A stretch of DNA of 50,146 nucleotides from Nemertoderma westbladi (taxonomy: Eukaryota > Xenacoelomorpha > Nemertodermatida > Nemertodermatidae), in contig JAUCBJ010006981.1 in NCBI GenBank assembly GCA_032718475.1, forward strand, positions 1-50,146. Reading direction: 5' to 3'. Below the pieces are notes generated by a model, which was not told the origin of the DNA, did no database searches, and saw only the letters and a program-made list of their open reading frames with translations. This document shows, piece by piece, positions 10,137 through 21,870 of the stretch; within the stretch, counting starts at the first letter, position 1, and the number at the start of each line of letters is the position of its first letter. The position numbers and the translations under genes were made by a program.

Positions 10137-10869
10137 TAGTTTGTATGTATGTAGTATGCAGCCTATATGTAGAAATATGACAGCCGGTAAAGTGAAACAT
10201 TTTCTGTAGACAGACTCGGTTGCAACACATTCAGGCGGTCAGGCACGCTGAGATTCACGACTTCTTGACTTTGGTAGGCAATAGGCATGGCCATGCAATA
10301 CGTATGTAGTCAGTTCAGTATGACACTCGGTAAAGTGAAACATTTTAGCTGTGTGCCGATCCCCATTCGAAATGCAGTTCAGATATATAGGCCCTATTAG
10401 GTATGGTGGTACCGTCAGACTGCAGACCGTCTAAATGTTTATAGTGTAGGCTACAGGTATAGTACAGTAGGTACCGGTACAGTAGTTAACGGTAGTATAG
10501 TTTCATTTATCATGCGATTTCTAGAATAGATACCCGGTATACAATTAAATTTACCTACTGTACGAGCTGGCGAGACATATTTTTATTTTCATTTTATTTA
10601 CCAGTACCGTAATTGGTAATTGTTACACCAGTAAATGAACGGTAATACCGGTACATATCAGCATGTAGGCCTGTTTGCTTAGTTCAATTATACAGTATAC
10701 AGTACTGTAGGGCTGATAATTGTTGTGGTGTAGTCCTGTACAAATCCAGTGTGACCATATTATATTGTATAGGCCTATAGCATAGGCCTACTCGCGCAAC
10801 CATGCCCAAACCATTCGAGCGAGCTGCCTTTAATTTAATTATAATTCTTAACTAAAAAGCATGAATGTA
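10137..10869. other. No gene recognised; carries repeats of an AAGTGAAACATTTT motif
   Basis: AAAGTGAAACATTTTCT followed by AGACAGACTCG at 10189-10218 repeats, in the same orientation, the sequence at 8295-8324 on the other side of the MULE. A shorter third copy is at 10331-10346. The remainder is AT-rich with scattered ACCGGT and AGGCCT palindromes. Confidence 0.5.
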
Positions 10870-11389
10870 TAAATTGCTACTACTACTGTACTAGCGAACT
10901 CCGACAATGGAATTGAGATCCTTCCAGGTTTCCCGATTCTCCATAGTAGTCGCAATTTCGTACCTACAGACCTACTGCACCGGTATCCCTTTCAAGTTGG
11001 TCTATATATGTTATAGCCGAAAGTCCACGGCTACGCTTTCCATGTATTGGTTGCCAGAAAAGTAGATCTGGTATGACATCGTCTCTACTTCTCTAGCAGT
11101 GCCCATTGAATCTTAATCTGCGTTCAAGGAGGGTGGTTGATACAGGTGGTATTGTACCATAGAACTCGGCGTTTGTCATTAGTTGTCTCCAGCTGATGTT
11201 AGTAGGGCAGCTCTTAGTAGTCTTCTTGTGTAGCAACCACCAATTCGTTGATCAAGTGATTTCATCAGTGTCCAGGTCTCACCCCCATAAAAAAGGTCAA
11301 ACGGGCAAAGGGTAAAACATCTTTCCACTGTGGCTCGAATCGAAAGAACTCAGTCTTCAGGTGCCTGGAGAGATCTAATTTCCAGATAA
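10870..11389 (-). pseudogene. 3' part of an old RTE-like LINE reverse transcriptase ORF (decayed)
   Basis: On the minus strand the sequence reads ETWTLMKSLDQRIGGCYTRR, then after a frameshift YGTIPPVSTTLLERRLRF, an in-frame stop after NGHC, RSRDDVIPDLLFWQPIHGKR and TYIDQLERDT. This is the conserved C-terminal part of RTE-like retrotransposon polyproteins. It belongs to a different, older family than the young LINE copies here. It ends in a GTAGTAGTAG tail near 10880, the simple-repeat 3' end typical of RTE-like elements. Its upstream half continues at 14530-14795 beyond the LINE inserted between them. Confidence 0.65.
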
Positions 11390-14300
11390 TACTACTACTA
11401 CTAGGATTACGACTACTACCATGCTGCATTGCAGCTGCATTTTTAGGAATGCTGTGCCGGCTTGTCAACAAAATTGCACCGCCACAACTCCCTATCACCC
11501 ATGACATTCGCTAGATCATCCGCATCTTTAAGGCCAGTGTCCTTTAAGATGCGTCTCAAGAGAGTCATGGGCTGTCCACCATGCTTATTCACTCCATGAG
11601 GCTGCCAAAGTACAAGATTGTGCACTGGCTGGTCCTCACGGCGAAAGCAATGTCCTGCAAAGCGGAGGCGATTTTGTTCTAGTGTCAATCTTGGGGGAAC
11701 CAATGAGACACCTCCAATGTTATATAGTGTCTGGTTGGAGATGTGTGCATTGTACTTGACACAATGAACGCCTGGCGTAGCATTCTTGTGAATGTGCCAT
11801 CCAGAGATTTGGTGTCCTCAGCAGTTGGAGCCCAGCATGGACTCCTGTAGAAGAGTACTGGAACTACTGCTGCTCTAAATAATCGGACCTTAAGTTTCCG
11901 ATTAATTCTCGGTGACTTCCAAATCCTGGAAAGCCTATTCAAGGCTGCCCATGCCTTTCCCTTACGTATTCGAAGGTCCTCACCTGACTTCCGGATCCAT
12001 GATCCCAGGTAACAGAAGTCGTCCACATGCTCAAGCATACCACCCTTTGAGCTTATGCTCATCCGATCAGAGACTTGCTGAGGACTTTCAAAGTTAACTG
12101 TCAGAATTTTGGTCTTTCTGGAGTTAATAAAAAGACCAACACTACAAGCAGCATGTTCTAATGAGCTGAGGAGCCGTTGGGCTCCCTCTAATGATTCTGA
12201 GAGTACTCCTAAGTCATCAGCAAAGTCTAGATCAGTTAGGTACTTGGCAGGATTTCCTCGACGTCTGGAGCCAGTAGGTGGAGTTATCATCACCCCATCA
12301 TCATTATGACGATCTAAGGACATGCGTAGAACATAGTCAACCACAATAATGAACAAGAATGGTGCAAGTGTGTCTCCTTGGAGGACGCCCCATAACACTT
12401 CAAATGGTTCTGTGTCACCGTCAACAGTAGACACAAATGTTGTCGAACCATCGTATACTGATCTGATTACTGTAATAATTTCATCAGGAATCCCATATAA
12501 TGAAAGTATGCTGAACATACGTGAGCGAGAGACTGAATCAAATGCCTTGAAGAAGTCAACAAAGATAACAGCCAGATGCCTGTCTTTCTTTTTTGATAAC
12601 TCTTCAATTATCCTTCTAAGTGCCAAAATGGGCTCCATGGTCCCACGACCTTTACGGAACCCATTCTGATTTCCACGGAGCAGTCTCTCAATGAGATCCC
12701 TGATGCGATTTAATAGAATCCTATTGTATAGCTTTGCAGCAATCGAGATCAATGAGATTCCCCGAAAAGAACCATAGAGTGTTAGGTTGCCCTTCTTGGG
12801 AACTGGCACCAACTTATTTGTTTTCATTTATTGTGGGACTCTTGGTGTTCGGTACATGTCTACTATGATGGGATAGATGAGCTTTAAACACTCAGGTATT
12901 TTAAAGACCTCAGGGGGAACACCATCTACTCCACTGGCACGATTGGTTTTAATGCTCTTTGCAGCAGCCTTCACTTCTGCAAAGGAGATATCGCCAATGG
13001 GAATATCTGGGAGTACAGACTCAGACACTTTTACTTCTATAAAGTTATCAGGCAATACCCTGTCATTATTGAGGAGCTTTTCAAAGTGGGCTTTCCAACC
13101 ATTGAGGCGATCGGCTGGTGATTCAGCCTTAACCTTGGTGGTTGGTTGGCTTTTCCGCCCAGTAAGCAGATTGATCGATTTCCATGTCTGGGATGATTGC
13201 CTGCTGTCGTCAGCATCATTGATGGCATCAACCTGTTGGTTTATTAGCTCCTGTAGATTAACAGAGTACTGCCTGTTCAGGGACCTAGATGCAGCCTTAA
13301 CTGCATTCTTGGCCGCTGTAGTCTGTTTGAGTCGGGACTCTTTCTGCGCCTTATGAAGGTCATTTCGGCACTTCTGAATTTTGTTGTCAGTCCAGGGGGC
13401 CCTTTTCCTGTTTCGAGGGTATACAGGAACTGTTTCTGCAGCTGCTAACTTAACTGCTTCTGTAAAGGCCGTATAGCCCTCACAGTGATCTGCCGCCTCA
13501 GAGGCAAGAGCCTCATACCTGTTGCTCAGCTGTAGTGTGAAGCTGGATCTCACACTTGGCTGTTGCAACAGAGAGGACCAGTCATGCCGTGGCAAGGCAG
13601 ATTTCGTTGTTCTGCTAGCACGCAGACTAAGTCTTACCTTGGCCACAATAAGGCGGTGATCACTGGAGAAGGGTCGAAGTGTAAATGCATTACAGTCTTG
13701 TATAGAGCTCCTGTATTTCCTACGAAACAGAATATGGTCTATCTGGGACTTGTGACCACTGGGTCCACTATGAGTCCATAGCTTTCCACTTCGCTTCTTG
13801 AACTGGGTTCCAGCCGAAAACAATCCATTTCCAGAGATAAAATCCTGAAGATGGACAGAATTTCGGTTAACACTATTGCTATAGACCCAGGGCGATGTAG
13901 GTGATTGATGCAGACTTGCATTAAAGTCTCCCAGGAATGTTAAGAATGCATGCTGATCCACTCCATCAGTTGCTGCTTGTAGATTGTGGTAGAAATTTTC
14001 CACCTCCTCTACAGGGGCAACACTAGTTGGAGAGTAGCACACAATCAGAACCACCTTAGGAAACTTCTTAGCCAGTCTCCCAGAACATGAGAAGTGGCAA
14101 CGGATGATGCGGTTAGAGATTTGGTCTATTTTGTCCAATGCTGCATGTGCAGTTGGATTCATCAATAGACCAATTCCACCATTGCCACTATCATCTGCTG
14201 ACGCGAGGGCGAGTCGCCAACCGCCCCCCATGTCCTTAATCAGAACCTCATCAGTCTGTCCAGTCTGCATTCGGTGCTCTTGAACACCGACTGCGCTAAG

Positions 14301-14529
14301 AGAAAGCTTATCTGCCAAGGCAGTCAGCTCACCTTGTCGCATTGGGGACCCGAGTGTTAGGGTGTTTACTGAGGCTAGTCTAGTGACTTGCCTCAGATTC
14401 ACCAATGGCTTTGTTGGTCGGGGTGGAACATGAGAGTAGCCTCCAACTCCAGAATCCCTCTCCCCATCACAATCTGGCCTCCCTGGTGACCCAGGGTTTG
14501 GGCCAGAAAGGTCATCAGGAAAGGGACTC
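11390..14529 (-). mobile_element. RTE-like LINE copy 1, 5' truncated, inserted in an older LINE
   Basis: The sequence matches copies 2 and 3 with only scattered differences by eye. Its 3' end is at about 11390, in a TAGTAGTAG tail. Homology to copy 3 stops at 14529 (…GGGACTC), where an unrelated LINE fragment begins. Pieces of that older LINE lie on both sides, so this copy sits inside it. Confidence 0.8.
11443..14440 (-). pseudogene. Endonuclease-reverse transcriptase ORF of LINE copy 1 (nonsense and frameshift)
   Basis: This encodes the polyprotein that nicks target DNA and reverse-transcribes the element RNA there. An APE-type endonuclease is visible from LASVNTLTLG, with VQEH, VCYSPT, GDFNA, IDHILF and SDHRL. 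It is followed by the RT segments FRGISLI, FVDFFKAFDSV, GVLQGDTLAPF and FADDLGVL. The C-terminal segment has NRLRFAGHCFRR. In this copy a GAA present in copies 2 and 3 is TAA near 12826 (RVPQ then stop), splitting endonuclease from RT. A two-base insertion near 11772 shifts the frame before the C-terminal segment. The copy is therefore dead as it stands. The clade is given as RTE-like from the domain set, the C-terminal motif and the trinucleotide tail; a related clade is possible. Confidence 0.8.
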
Positions 14530-14795
14530 CGGTGCCACACATGCAATAATGGTATGTTCAGCACTCCTGTTTTCCATACCACTGCAGGGATTTCATCTAA
14601 TTCACTCGCTTTATGATTGGATATGTTTTTAATGCTTCTTTGGAGTTCGGTAAATGTGAAGTTCCATATTTCTATAGGTAGCGTCTTGTCATATTTTTTC
14701 CTTGTAGGGCTGACCACGCTATGTTTGGTGGATGCCAAAGCAAGTTGCAGCAATGATCTTCCATTTCCCAACATATTTTTCAGGACTATCAACTT
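14530..14795 (-). pseudogene. N-terminal RT fragment of the older LINE
   Basis: On the minus strand the sequence reads NFTFTELQRSIKNISNHKAS, ELDEIPAVVWKTGVLNIPLL and HVWH. This matches the start of RTE-like RT domains (the K-(A/S)-x-x-LDxIPAEVWK region). It pairs with the fragment at 10870-11389. The roughly 300 residues of RT between the two fragments are missing from the window, so the older copy lost its core either before or when copy 1 inserted. Confidence 0.65.
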
Positions 14796-15149
14796 TTAGG
14801 CGCGAAAATAAGCAAGAAGGTGGACTGGACAGTCCATTACTTTCTTGAGACGCCTCTTAAAGGTCACTGATAATCGAGGATAAAGCGGATAATCCCCGAA
14901 TGTCACGGGGGAATGTCGAGAAGCCGACATAACATTCTTAATGCACGCTACATCTCAGGTTGCCAATTGTAGCTGGCAAATTTTTTTTGTTAAACTTTGT
15001 TACGCATAGTTGCATAACAAGTTGTACAAGCTAAGCATTGAGATGCTTAAACTCAATGCTTTGCTGCAATGTAGCAGGCCGATTATAGATAGGAGAAATG
15101 GTAGACTGTCCGCGGCGAGATCTGGAGGTTGGAGTTATACAATGCAACA
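14796..15149. other. No gene recognised
   Basis: There is no open frame of note and no recognised repeat. A local inverted pair is visible (AAGCATTGAGATGCTTAAAC with CTCAATGCTTTG, about 15032-15064). Confidence 0.4.
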
Positions 15150-15235
15150 CCTTTTGTCCACGTGGTTAGAGCGGAAGTCTTCGAACCGGGAAAGTCGAGT
15201 GTTCGGGCCATGAAAAGGAAAAGCTTAGTTTTCAT
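15150..15235 (+). repeat. tRNA-like head of a possible SINE
   Basis: GTGGTTAGAGCGGAAGTCTT at about 15160 resembles an A box with D-arm. AGTCGAGTGTTCGGGCC about 35 bases later resembles a degraded B box with T-arm. The spacing and order are those of tRNA-derived SINEs, but stems are incomplete, so this is not a functional tRNA gene. A downstream body to about 15400 is possible; its end was not determined. Confidence 0.35.
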
Positions 15236-15901
15236 TATGATGTTAACTAACTCTAATGAACTAACTTCAGCCCTTCCAGCTGTAATCGGGACCTGGAATA
15301 TGCAGGTGGAGTAAAGAACAGAGTTGGATAGTGGAATATTTTGGTTTATACAACCCGACTCTGTAACCTGGTCCGGCCCTTTATTAAAATGACCACATGA
15401 CGGTAAAATACAATTAATATTTCTCTGTTTACGTTGTTGTTTTAGATAGGGCAGGCCTAATTGTAATAATTACAGAAAAAAAGTATACCAGTATTAAAGT
15501 AACAACTACTACTACTACGAGGTCGAGCGAGCTCGGATAGTGGAAATGAGACATTTCATCCACGAAGTCGGTGTCTGTGACTGTAGTTAATCATGCTGGT
15601 CAGCAGTAAATTCAAATAAAGTGTATTACATAAAATAAACATAAACACTTTCTGATGCAAGTGAATACTACCACTAAAACAACCGTACAAAGCTATAGTG
15701 AGATTCAAAATTCCCACATTGCAAACCGCCAATCATGGGCGTTTGTTTCCGTTAATTTGTTTACGATTTAGTTTATTTATATAGGTTATGATATAATAAA
15801 CGACCGCCGTCCTACTTACGCAGTCAGAGTCCAGACCAGACCCTTATGACACCTATCCTACAATAGTTTAGTTTGGTACTGGTACCTACTGTATCACTGA
15901 A
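15236..15901. other. No gene recognised
   Basis: Only short open frames occur. There is a (ACT)n run at about 15508-15522 and a GAGCGAGCTC palindrome beside it. The rest is AT-rich. Confidence 0.4.
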
Positions 15902-15905
15902 TATA

Positions 15906-16787
15906 CACCATGACCCGTAATATAGTGTCATTTTCTGATGACAAGGACCCCCCCCCCCCCCAAATTTTTCTTCAAATCTTTATCATATTGCTTGAAATTT
16001 GAAACACAACTAGTTCAACTCACCGTGGTTGTTACCATGAAGCCGGAATTTTCGATTTCGCCTTTACATTTTATTTATAAGCGTTTTAAAAAAGTGTCTT
16101 TTGCAAAATCGCACCCTCTGTATCATTGCCATTCTTCACATTAGTCGTAATTTTTTCACATCAATAGAAAGCTTGCGTTGCAAGGATTCCAAATATGTAA
16201 CAATGTCTGAATTTCGTTGAGAAACAGCTGAGAGATATATGCGTTCAAAGATTGCTAGAATTATTGTTCACTGCAGGCCATTTATTCTATTTAATAAATA
16301 CACAATATTCTGGAACAACTTGTTTATGTATGATTAGCTACTTAATATAGATATTGTATAGGCATACCGCTGTATTTGTGTATTTATTAAATAGAATAAA
16401 TGGCTTGCAGCGAACAATAATTCTTGCAATCTTTGAACGCCTATTTCTCAGCTGTTTCTCAATAAAATTCAGATATTGCTACATATTTGGAATCCTTTCA
16501 ACGCAAGCTTTCTATTGATATGAAAAAAATTACGACTAGGACTAAAGTGAAGAATGGCAATGATACGGATGGTGCAATTTCGCAAAAGACACTTTTTCAA
16601 AACGCTTATAAATAAAATTTAAAGGCGAAATCGAAAATTCCGGCTTCATGGTAACAACCACGGTGAGTTGATAAAGATTGATGAGATGATAAAGATGATA
16701 AAGATTTGAAGAAAAATTTGGGGGGAGGGGGGGGGGGGGGGGGGGTCCGTGTCATCAGAAAATGACACTATATTACGGGTCATGGTG
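15906..16787. mobile_element. Foldback (palindromic) transposon, 882 bp, copy A
   Basis: The two halves are inverted copies over most of their length. The left end CACCATGACCCGTAATATAG is mirrored at 16787, and inner blocks such as CGGAATTTTCGATTTCGCCT, TAGAAAGCTTGCGTTG and TTTATTCTATTTAATAAATA reappear in reverse. A unique centre lies at about 16315-16375. Each end is flanked by TATA, consistent with a TA or TATA target duplication. No protein is encoded, so it is nonautonomous. Poly-C (13 bases at 15949) and poly-G (about 20 bases at 16726) sit at mirrored positions. Confidence 0.8.
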
Positions 16788-16913
16788 TATATTCAATTAA
16801 TTACCAGTATGTTCTACTTCTAGAATAGCAATAAGTCCAACTGTATTGTAATATATATTGTATTTGGTATTTTTATATCAATTTATATCACATAATATTA
16901 TTAACTCTTTGAC

Positions 16914-17442
16914 ATGTCAATTAATTCCGCTGCTGAAGAGAACGGGTTCGATTCCATCCGTCACTATTTCGATGACAACGAATGGGAAGTGATGAGCATC
17001 TTCGACAAACGTCGATCGTTGGCCTTGAAGGAGCATTTCGAAATGCTTACGTCTTTAGGTTTTAACGATCTCAGAGCCAAGCCAATAGATCCTCCAGACT
17101 TTATGAAAAGAAAGGCCATTAGGATGTCTGGTAGGAATGTTATTCCTGAAGATGAAATAATTGGAAACAACGATGAACCGATGGATATGATAGTTGAGGG
17201 GGAAGAAGAGGAAGATGGATCAATGGATCATTCCATGTTTCATGATGTTACTGAGGATAATGTCGTGGAAGTTTGTGAGGATGATTCTGACAAGGAATGC
17301 GTGGCCTGTACCAACTCGGATCTGGTACTTCCTTATTACAGAAGGAACGCGACGGTTTCGCCACCAGGTCCGTATGAATGGTACTGCGACAGAATCGAGC
17401 GTAGCGAGGGAAGTAGCAGCAGTTCAAGTGGAGGGGATCACG
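16914..17442 (+). CDS. KRAB-related N-terminal exon of a PRDM9/Meisetz-like gene
   Basis: The open frame runs from ATG 16914 to a TGA at 17448-17450 (178 codons if unspliced). Residues 10-50 (FDSIRHYFDDNEWEVMSIFD and RRSLALKEHFEMLTSLGF) match the KRAB-related domain of PRDM9, including the YF-x3-EW core and the L-x-SLGF end. The following PPDFMKRKAIRM corresponds to the segment after KRAB in PRDM9 (PAFMCHRRQAIKL). Residues about 82-130 are acidic and the tail is serine-rich. In PRDM9 the KRAB-related domain is a protein-interaction module, here without a DNA-binding part of its own. A GT donor at 17443 (ATCACG/GTAGTT) leaves phase 1, and AG acceptors at 44527, 44533 and 44545 next to the SET/zinc-finger frame all fit that phase. 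I therefore read this as the 5' coding exon of the gene ending at 46806. No AATAAA directly follows the TGA. A free-standing short gene is the alternative. Confidence 0.7.
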
Positions 17443-18170
17443 GTAGTTGAAAACGGCCATATTAATTAAATAATTTAGTTTTTATATATTTCCCGAGGGA
17501 TATTATTTATCTCAACATAAAGTTTACCCGTTCCAAAACCGCCCTGCTATTGAATAACACCAGCAAAATACCTTTGAGATATTTATTGAGGGAAAAATAT
17601 TAGGGGGAAAATCTCCAGTAATGGCCAATTATAGGAATCTTTTTAAACTTTTTCCCGCTATATATTGTGGACAAAAAGTAATACATAATAGTTCAAACCA
17701 AGGCGTCTTAACACAAGGCCAGAACTAGTATAGATTACATAGTAAACTCAGTGTAAATTTTTCTCCCCCCACACCACCCCTATAAATTTACTAAAGTTAA
17801 AATGTTCTAGAATATTAGCTGGTGTCAAATTTTGGCTTTATAGCTAACCAATTTTGGTAAAGAATTGCCATAGGTGAAGTTTTGCAAACTAATAATCGAT
17901 TGTTTGACGGCATTTTAAACCGCCCGTTTCATCTGAACGTTGATACATTATTCTGGAACGTTTAGCTATTTGTAATTATATGAAATTGTTAGCTAAATGG
18001 CCACCAAGATAACTAGTAAATTCCGGCTGCTAGCCTATCCTATAGTTTAAGTCGCTTTGGTTCAAACAGTTATCTAGAAAAATAGGTAAAATATTCCGAT
18101 TTATCTTCCGATATTCTGTAATTACCTCAGCATTCATTAATTCATTTGGCATAGGCCTAATTAATTGGTA
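17443..18170 (+). other. Start of the putative 27-kb intron, no gene seen
   Basis: AT-rich sequence without notable open frames. It begins GTAGTT at the proposed donor. The minisatellite starts abruptly at 18171. Confidence 0.45.
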
Positions 18171-21100
18171 AACTCCCCATTCCACAATCTCTGCCATATA
18201 AACTCCCCATTCCACAATCTCTGCCATATAAACTCCCCATTCCACAATCTCTGCCATTTAAACTCCCCATTCCACAATCTCTGCCATATAAACTCCCCAT
18301 TCCACAATATCTGCCATATAAACTCCCCATTCCACAATCTCTGCCATATAAACTCCCCATTCCACAATCTCTGCCATCTAAACTCCCCATTCCACAATCT
18401 CTGCCATTTAAACTCCCCATTCCACAATCTCTGCCATATAAACTCCCCATTCCACAATCTCTGCCATATAAACTCCCCATTCCACAATCTCTGCCATTTA
18501 AACTCCCCATTCCACAATCTCTGCCATATAAACTCCCCATTCCACAATATCTGCCATATAAACTCCCCATTCCACAATCTCTGCCATATAAACTCCCCAT
18601 TCCACAATCTCTGCCATTTAAACTCCCCATTCCACAATCTCTGCCATATAAACTCCCCATTCCACAATATCTGCCATATAAACTCCCCATTCCACAATTT
18701 CTGCCATATAAACTCCCCATTCCACAATCTCTGCCATTTAAACTCCCCATTCCACAATCTCTGCCATATAAACTCCCCATTCCACAATATCTGCCATATA
18801 AACTCCCCATTCCACAATATCTGCCATATAAACTCCCCATTCCACAATCTCTGCCATATAAACTCCCCATTCCACAATCTCTGCCATATAAACTCCCCAT
18901 TCCACAATCTCTGCCATTTAAACTCCCCACCCCATTCCACAATATCTGCCATATAAACTCCCCATTCCACAATCTCTGCCATATAAACTCCCCATTCCAC
19001 AATATATGCCATTTAAACTCCCCATTCCACAATCTCTGCCATATAAACTCCCCATTCCACAATATCTGCCATATAAACCCCCCATTCCACAATCTCTGCC
19101 ATATAAACTCCCCATTCCACAATCTCTACCATATAAACTCTCCATTCCACAATCTCTGCCATATAAACTCCCCATTCCACAATCTATGTCATATAAACTC
19201 CCCATTCCACAATCTCTGCCATATAAACTCCCATTCCACAATATCTGCCATATAAACTCCCCATTCCACATTCTATGCCATATAAACTCCCCATTCCAGA
19301 ATCTCTACCATATAAACTCCCCATTCCACAATATCTGCCATATAATCTCCCCATTCTATCTACAATCTCTGCCATTTAAACTCCCCATTCCACAATCTCT
19401 GCCTTATAAACTCCCCATTCCACAATTTCTGCCATATAAACTCCCCATTCCACTATCTCTGCCATATAAACTCCCCATTCCACAATATCTGCCATTTAAA
19501 CTCCCCACCCCCATTCCACAATCTCTGCCATATAAACTCTCCATTCCACAATCTCTGCCGTATAAACTCCCCATTCCACAATCTCTGCCATATAAACTCC
19601 CCATTCCAGAATCTCTGCCATTTAAACTCCCCACCCCATTCCGCAATATCTACCATATAAACTCCCCATTCCACAATATCTACCATATATACTCCCCATT
19701 CCACAATCTCTGCCATATAAACTCCCCATTCCACAATATCTGCCATTTCAACTCCCCATTCCACAATCTCTGCGATATAAACTCCCCATTCCACAATATC
19801 TGCCATTTAAACTCCCCATTCCACAATCTCTGCCATATAAACTCCCCATTCCACAATCTCTGCCATATAAACTCCCCATTCCACAATATCTGCCATTTAA
19901 ACTCCCCATTCCACAATCTCTGCCATTTAAACTCCCCATTCCACAATATCTGCCATATAAACTCCCCATTCCACAATATCTGCCATTTAAACTCCCCATT
20001 CCACAATCTCTGCCATATAAAATCCCCATTCCACAATCTCTGTCATATAAACTCCCCATTCCACAATCTCTGCCATATAAACTCCCCATTCTACAATATC
20101 TGCCTTTTAAACTCCCCATTCCACAATCTCTGCCATATAAACTCCCCATTCCACAATATCTGCCATATAAATTCCCCCATTCCACAATCTCTGGCATTTA
20201 AAGTCTCCATTCCACAATCTCTACCATATAAACTCCCCATTGCACAATATCTGCCATATAAACTCCCCATTCCACAATCTCTGCCATTTAAACTCCCCAC
20301 CCCATTCCACAATCTCTACCATATAAACTCCCCATTCCACAATCTCTTCCATATAAACTCTCCATTCCACAATCTCTGCCATATAAACTCCACACCCCAT
20401 TCCACAATCTCTACCATATATACTCCCCATTCCACAATCTCTGCCATATAAACTCCCCATTCCACAATATCTGCCATATAAACTCCCCATTCCACAATCT
20501 CTGCCATATAAACTCCCCATTCCACAATCTCTGCCATATAAACTCCCCATTCCACAATCTCTGCCATATAAACTCCCTACCCCATTCCACAATCTCTACC
20601 ATATATACTCCCCATTCCACAATCTCTGCCATATAAACTCGCCATTCCACAATATCTGCCATATAAATTCCCCCATTCCACAATCTCTGGCATTTAAAGT
20701 CCCCATTCCACAATCTCTACCATATAAACTCCACATTGCACAATATCTGCCATATAAACTCCCCATTCCACAATCTCTGCCATTTAAACTCCCCACCCCA
20801 TTCCACAATCTCTGCCATTTAAACTCCCCACCCCATTCCACAATCTCTGCCATTTAAACTCCCCATTCCACAATCTCTGCCATTTAAACTCCCCATTCCA
20901 CAATCTCTGCCATATAAACTCCCCATTCCACAATATCTGCCATTTAAACTCCCCATTCCACAATCTCTGCCATATAAACTCTCCATTCCGCAATATCTGC
21001 TATATAAACTCCCCATTCCACAATATCTGCCATATAAACTCCCCATTCCACAATATCTGCCATATAAACTCCCCATTCCACAATCTCTACCAGATATACT

Positions 21101-21870
21101 CACCATTCCACAATCTCTACCATATAAACTCCACATTGCACAATATCTGCCATATAAACTCCCCATTCCACAATCTCTGCCATTTAAACTCCCCATTCCA
21201 CAATATCTGCCATATAAACTCCCCATTCCACAATCTCTGCCATATAAACTCCCCATTCCACAATCTCTGCCATATAAACTCCCCATTCCACAATCTCTAC
21301 CATATAAACTCCACATTGCACAATATCTGCCATATAAACTCCCCATTCCACAATCTCTGCCATTTAAACTCCCCACCCCATTCCACAATCTCTGCCATAT
21401 AAACTCCCCATTCCACAATATCTACCATATAAACTCCCCAATCCACAATCTCTGCCATTTAAACTCCCCATTCCACAATCTCTGCCATATAAACTCCCCA
21501 TTCCACAATCTATGCCATATAAACTCCCCATTCCACAATCTCTGCCATATAAACTCCCCATTCCACAATCTCTGCCATGTAAACTCCCCATTCCACAATC
21601 TCTGCCATCTAAACACCCCATTCCACAATCTCTGCCATATAAACTACCTATTCCACAATATCTGCCATTTAAACTCCCCATTCCACAATCTCTGCCATTT
21701 AAACTCCCCATTCCACAATCTCTGCCATATAAACTCCCCATTCCACAATATCTGCCATTTAAACTCCCCATTCCACAATCTCTGCCATATAAAATCCCCA
21801 TTCCACAATCTCTGTCATATAAACTCCCCATTCCACAATCTCTGCCATATTAACTCCCCATTCCACAATA
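18171..21870. repeat. 30-bp minisatellite, block 1 (about 123 units)
   Basis: The unit begins AACTCCCCATTCCACAATCT and ends CTGCCATATA. Frequent variants are ATATA/ATTTA at the end, CAATATC for CAATCTC, TACC for TGCC, and a 5-7 base CCACC insertion. Plus-strand frames read NSPFHNLCHI and LPIPQSLPYK repeatedly; minus-strand frames read YGRDCGMGSL, WQRLWNGEFI and MAEIVEWGVY. All are by-products of a stop-free 30-bp unit. The block begins as a regular array (18171-18920) and becomes more varied. It is cut at 21870 by LINE copy 2. Confidence 0.95.

Noticed and set aside
12877-13356. Plus-strand 159-codon frame repeated in all three LINE copies (also at 23345 and 34006)
   Set aside because: Antisense of the endonuclease-RT coding region; its conservation follows from the LINE.
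15150-15235. Functional tRNA gene
   Set aside because: Acceptor and anticodon stems are not formed and the B box is degraded; a SINE head is more likely.
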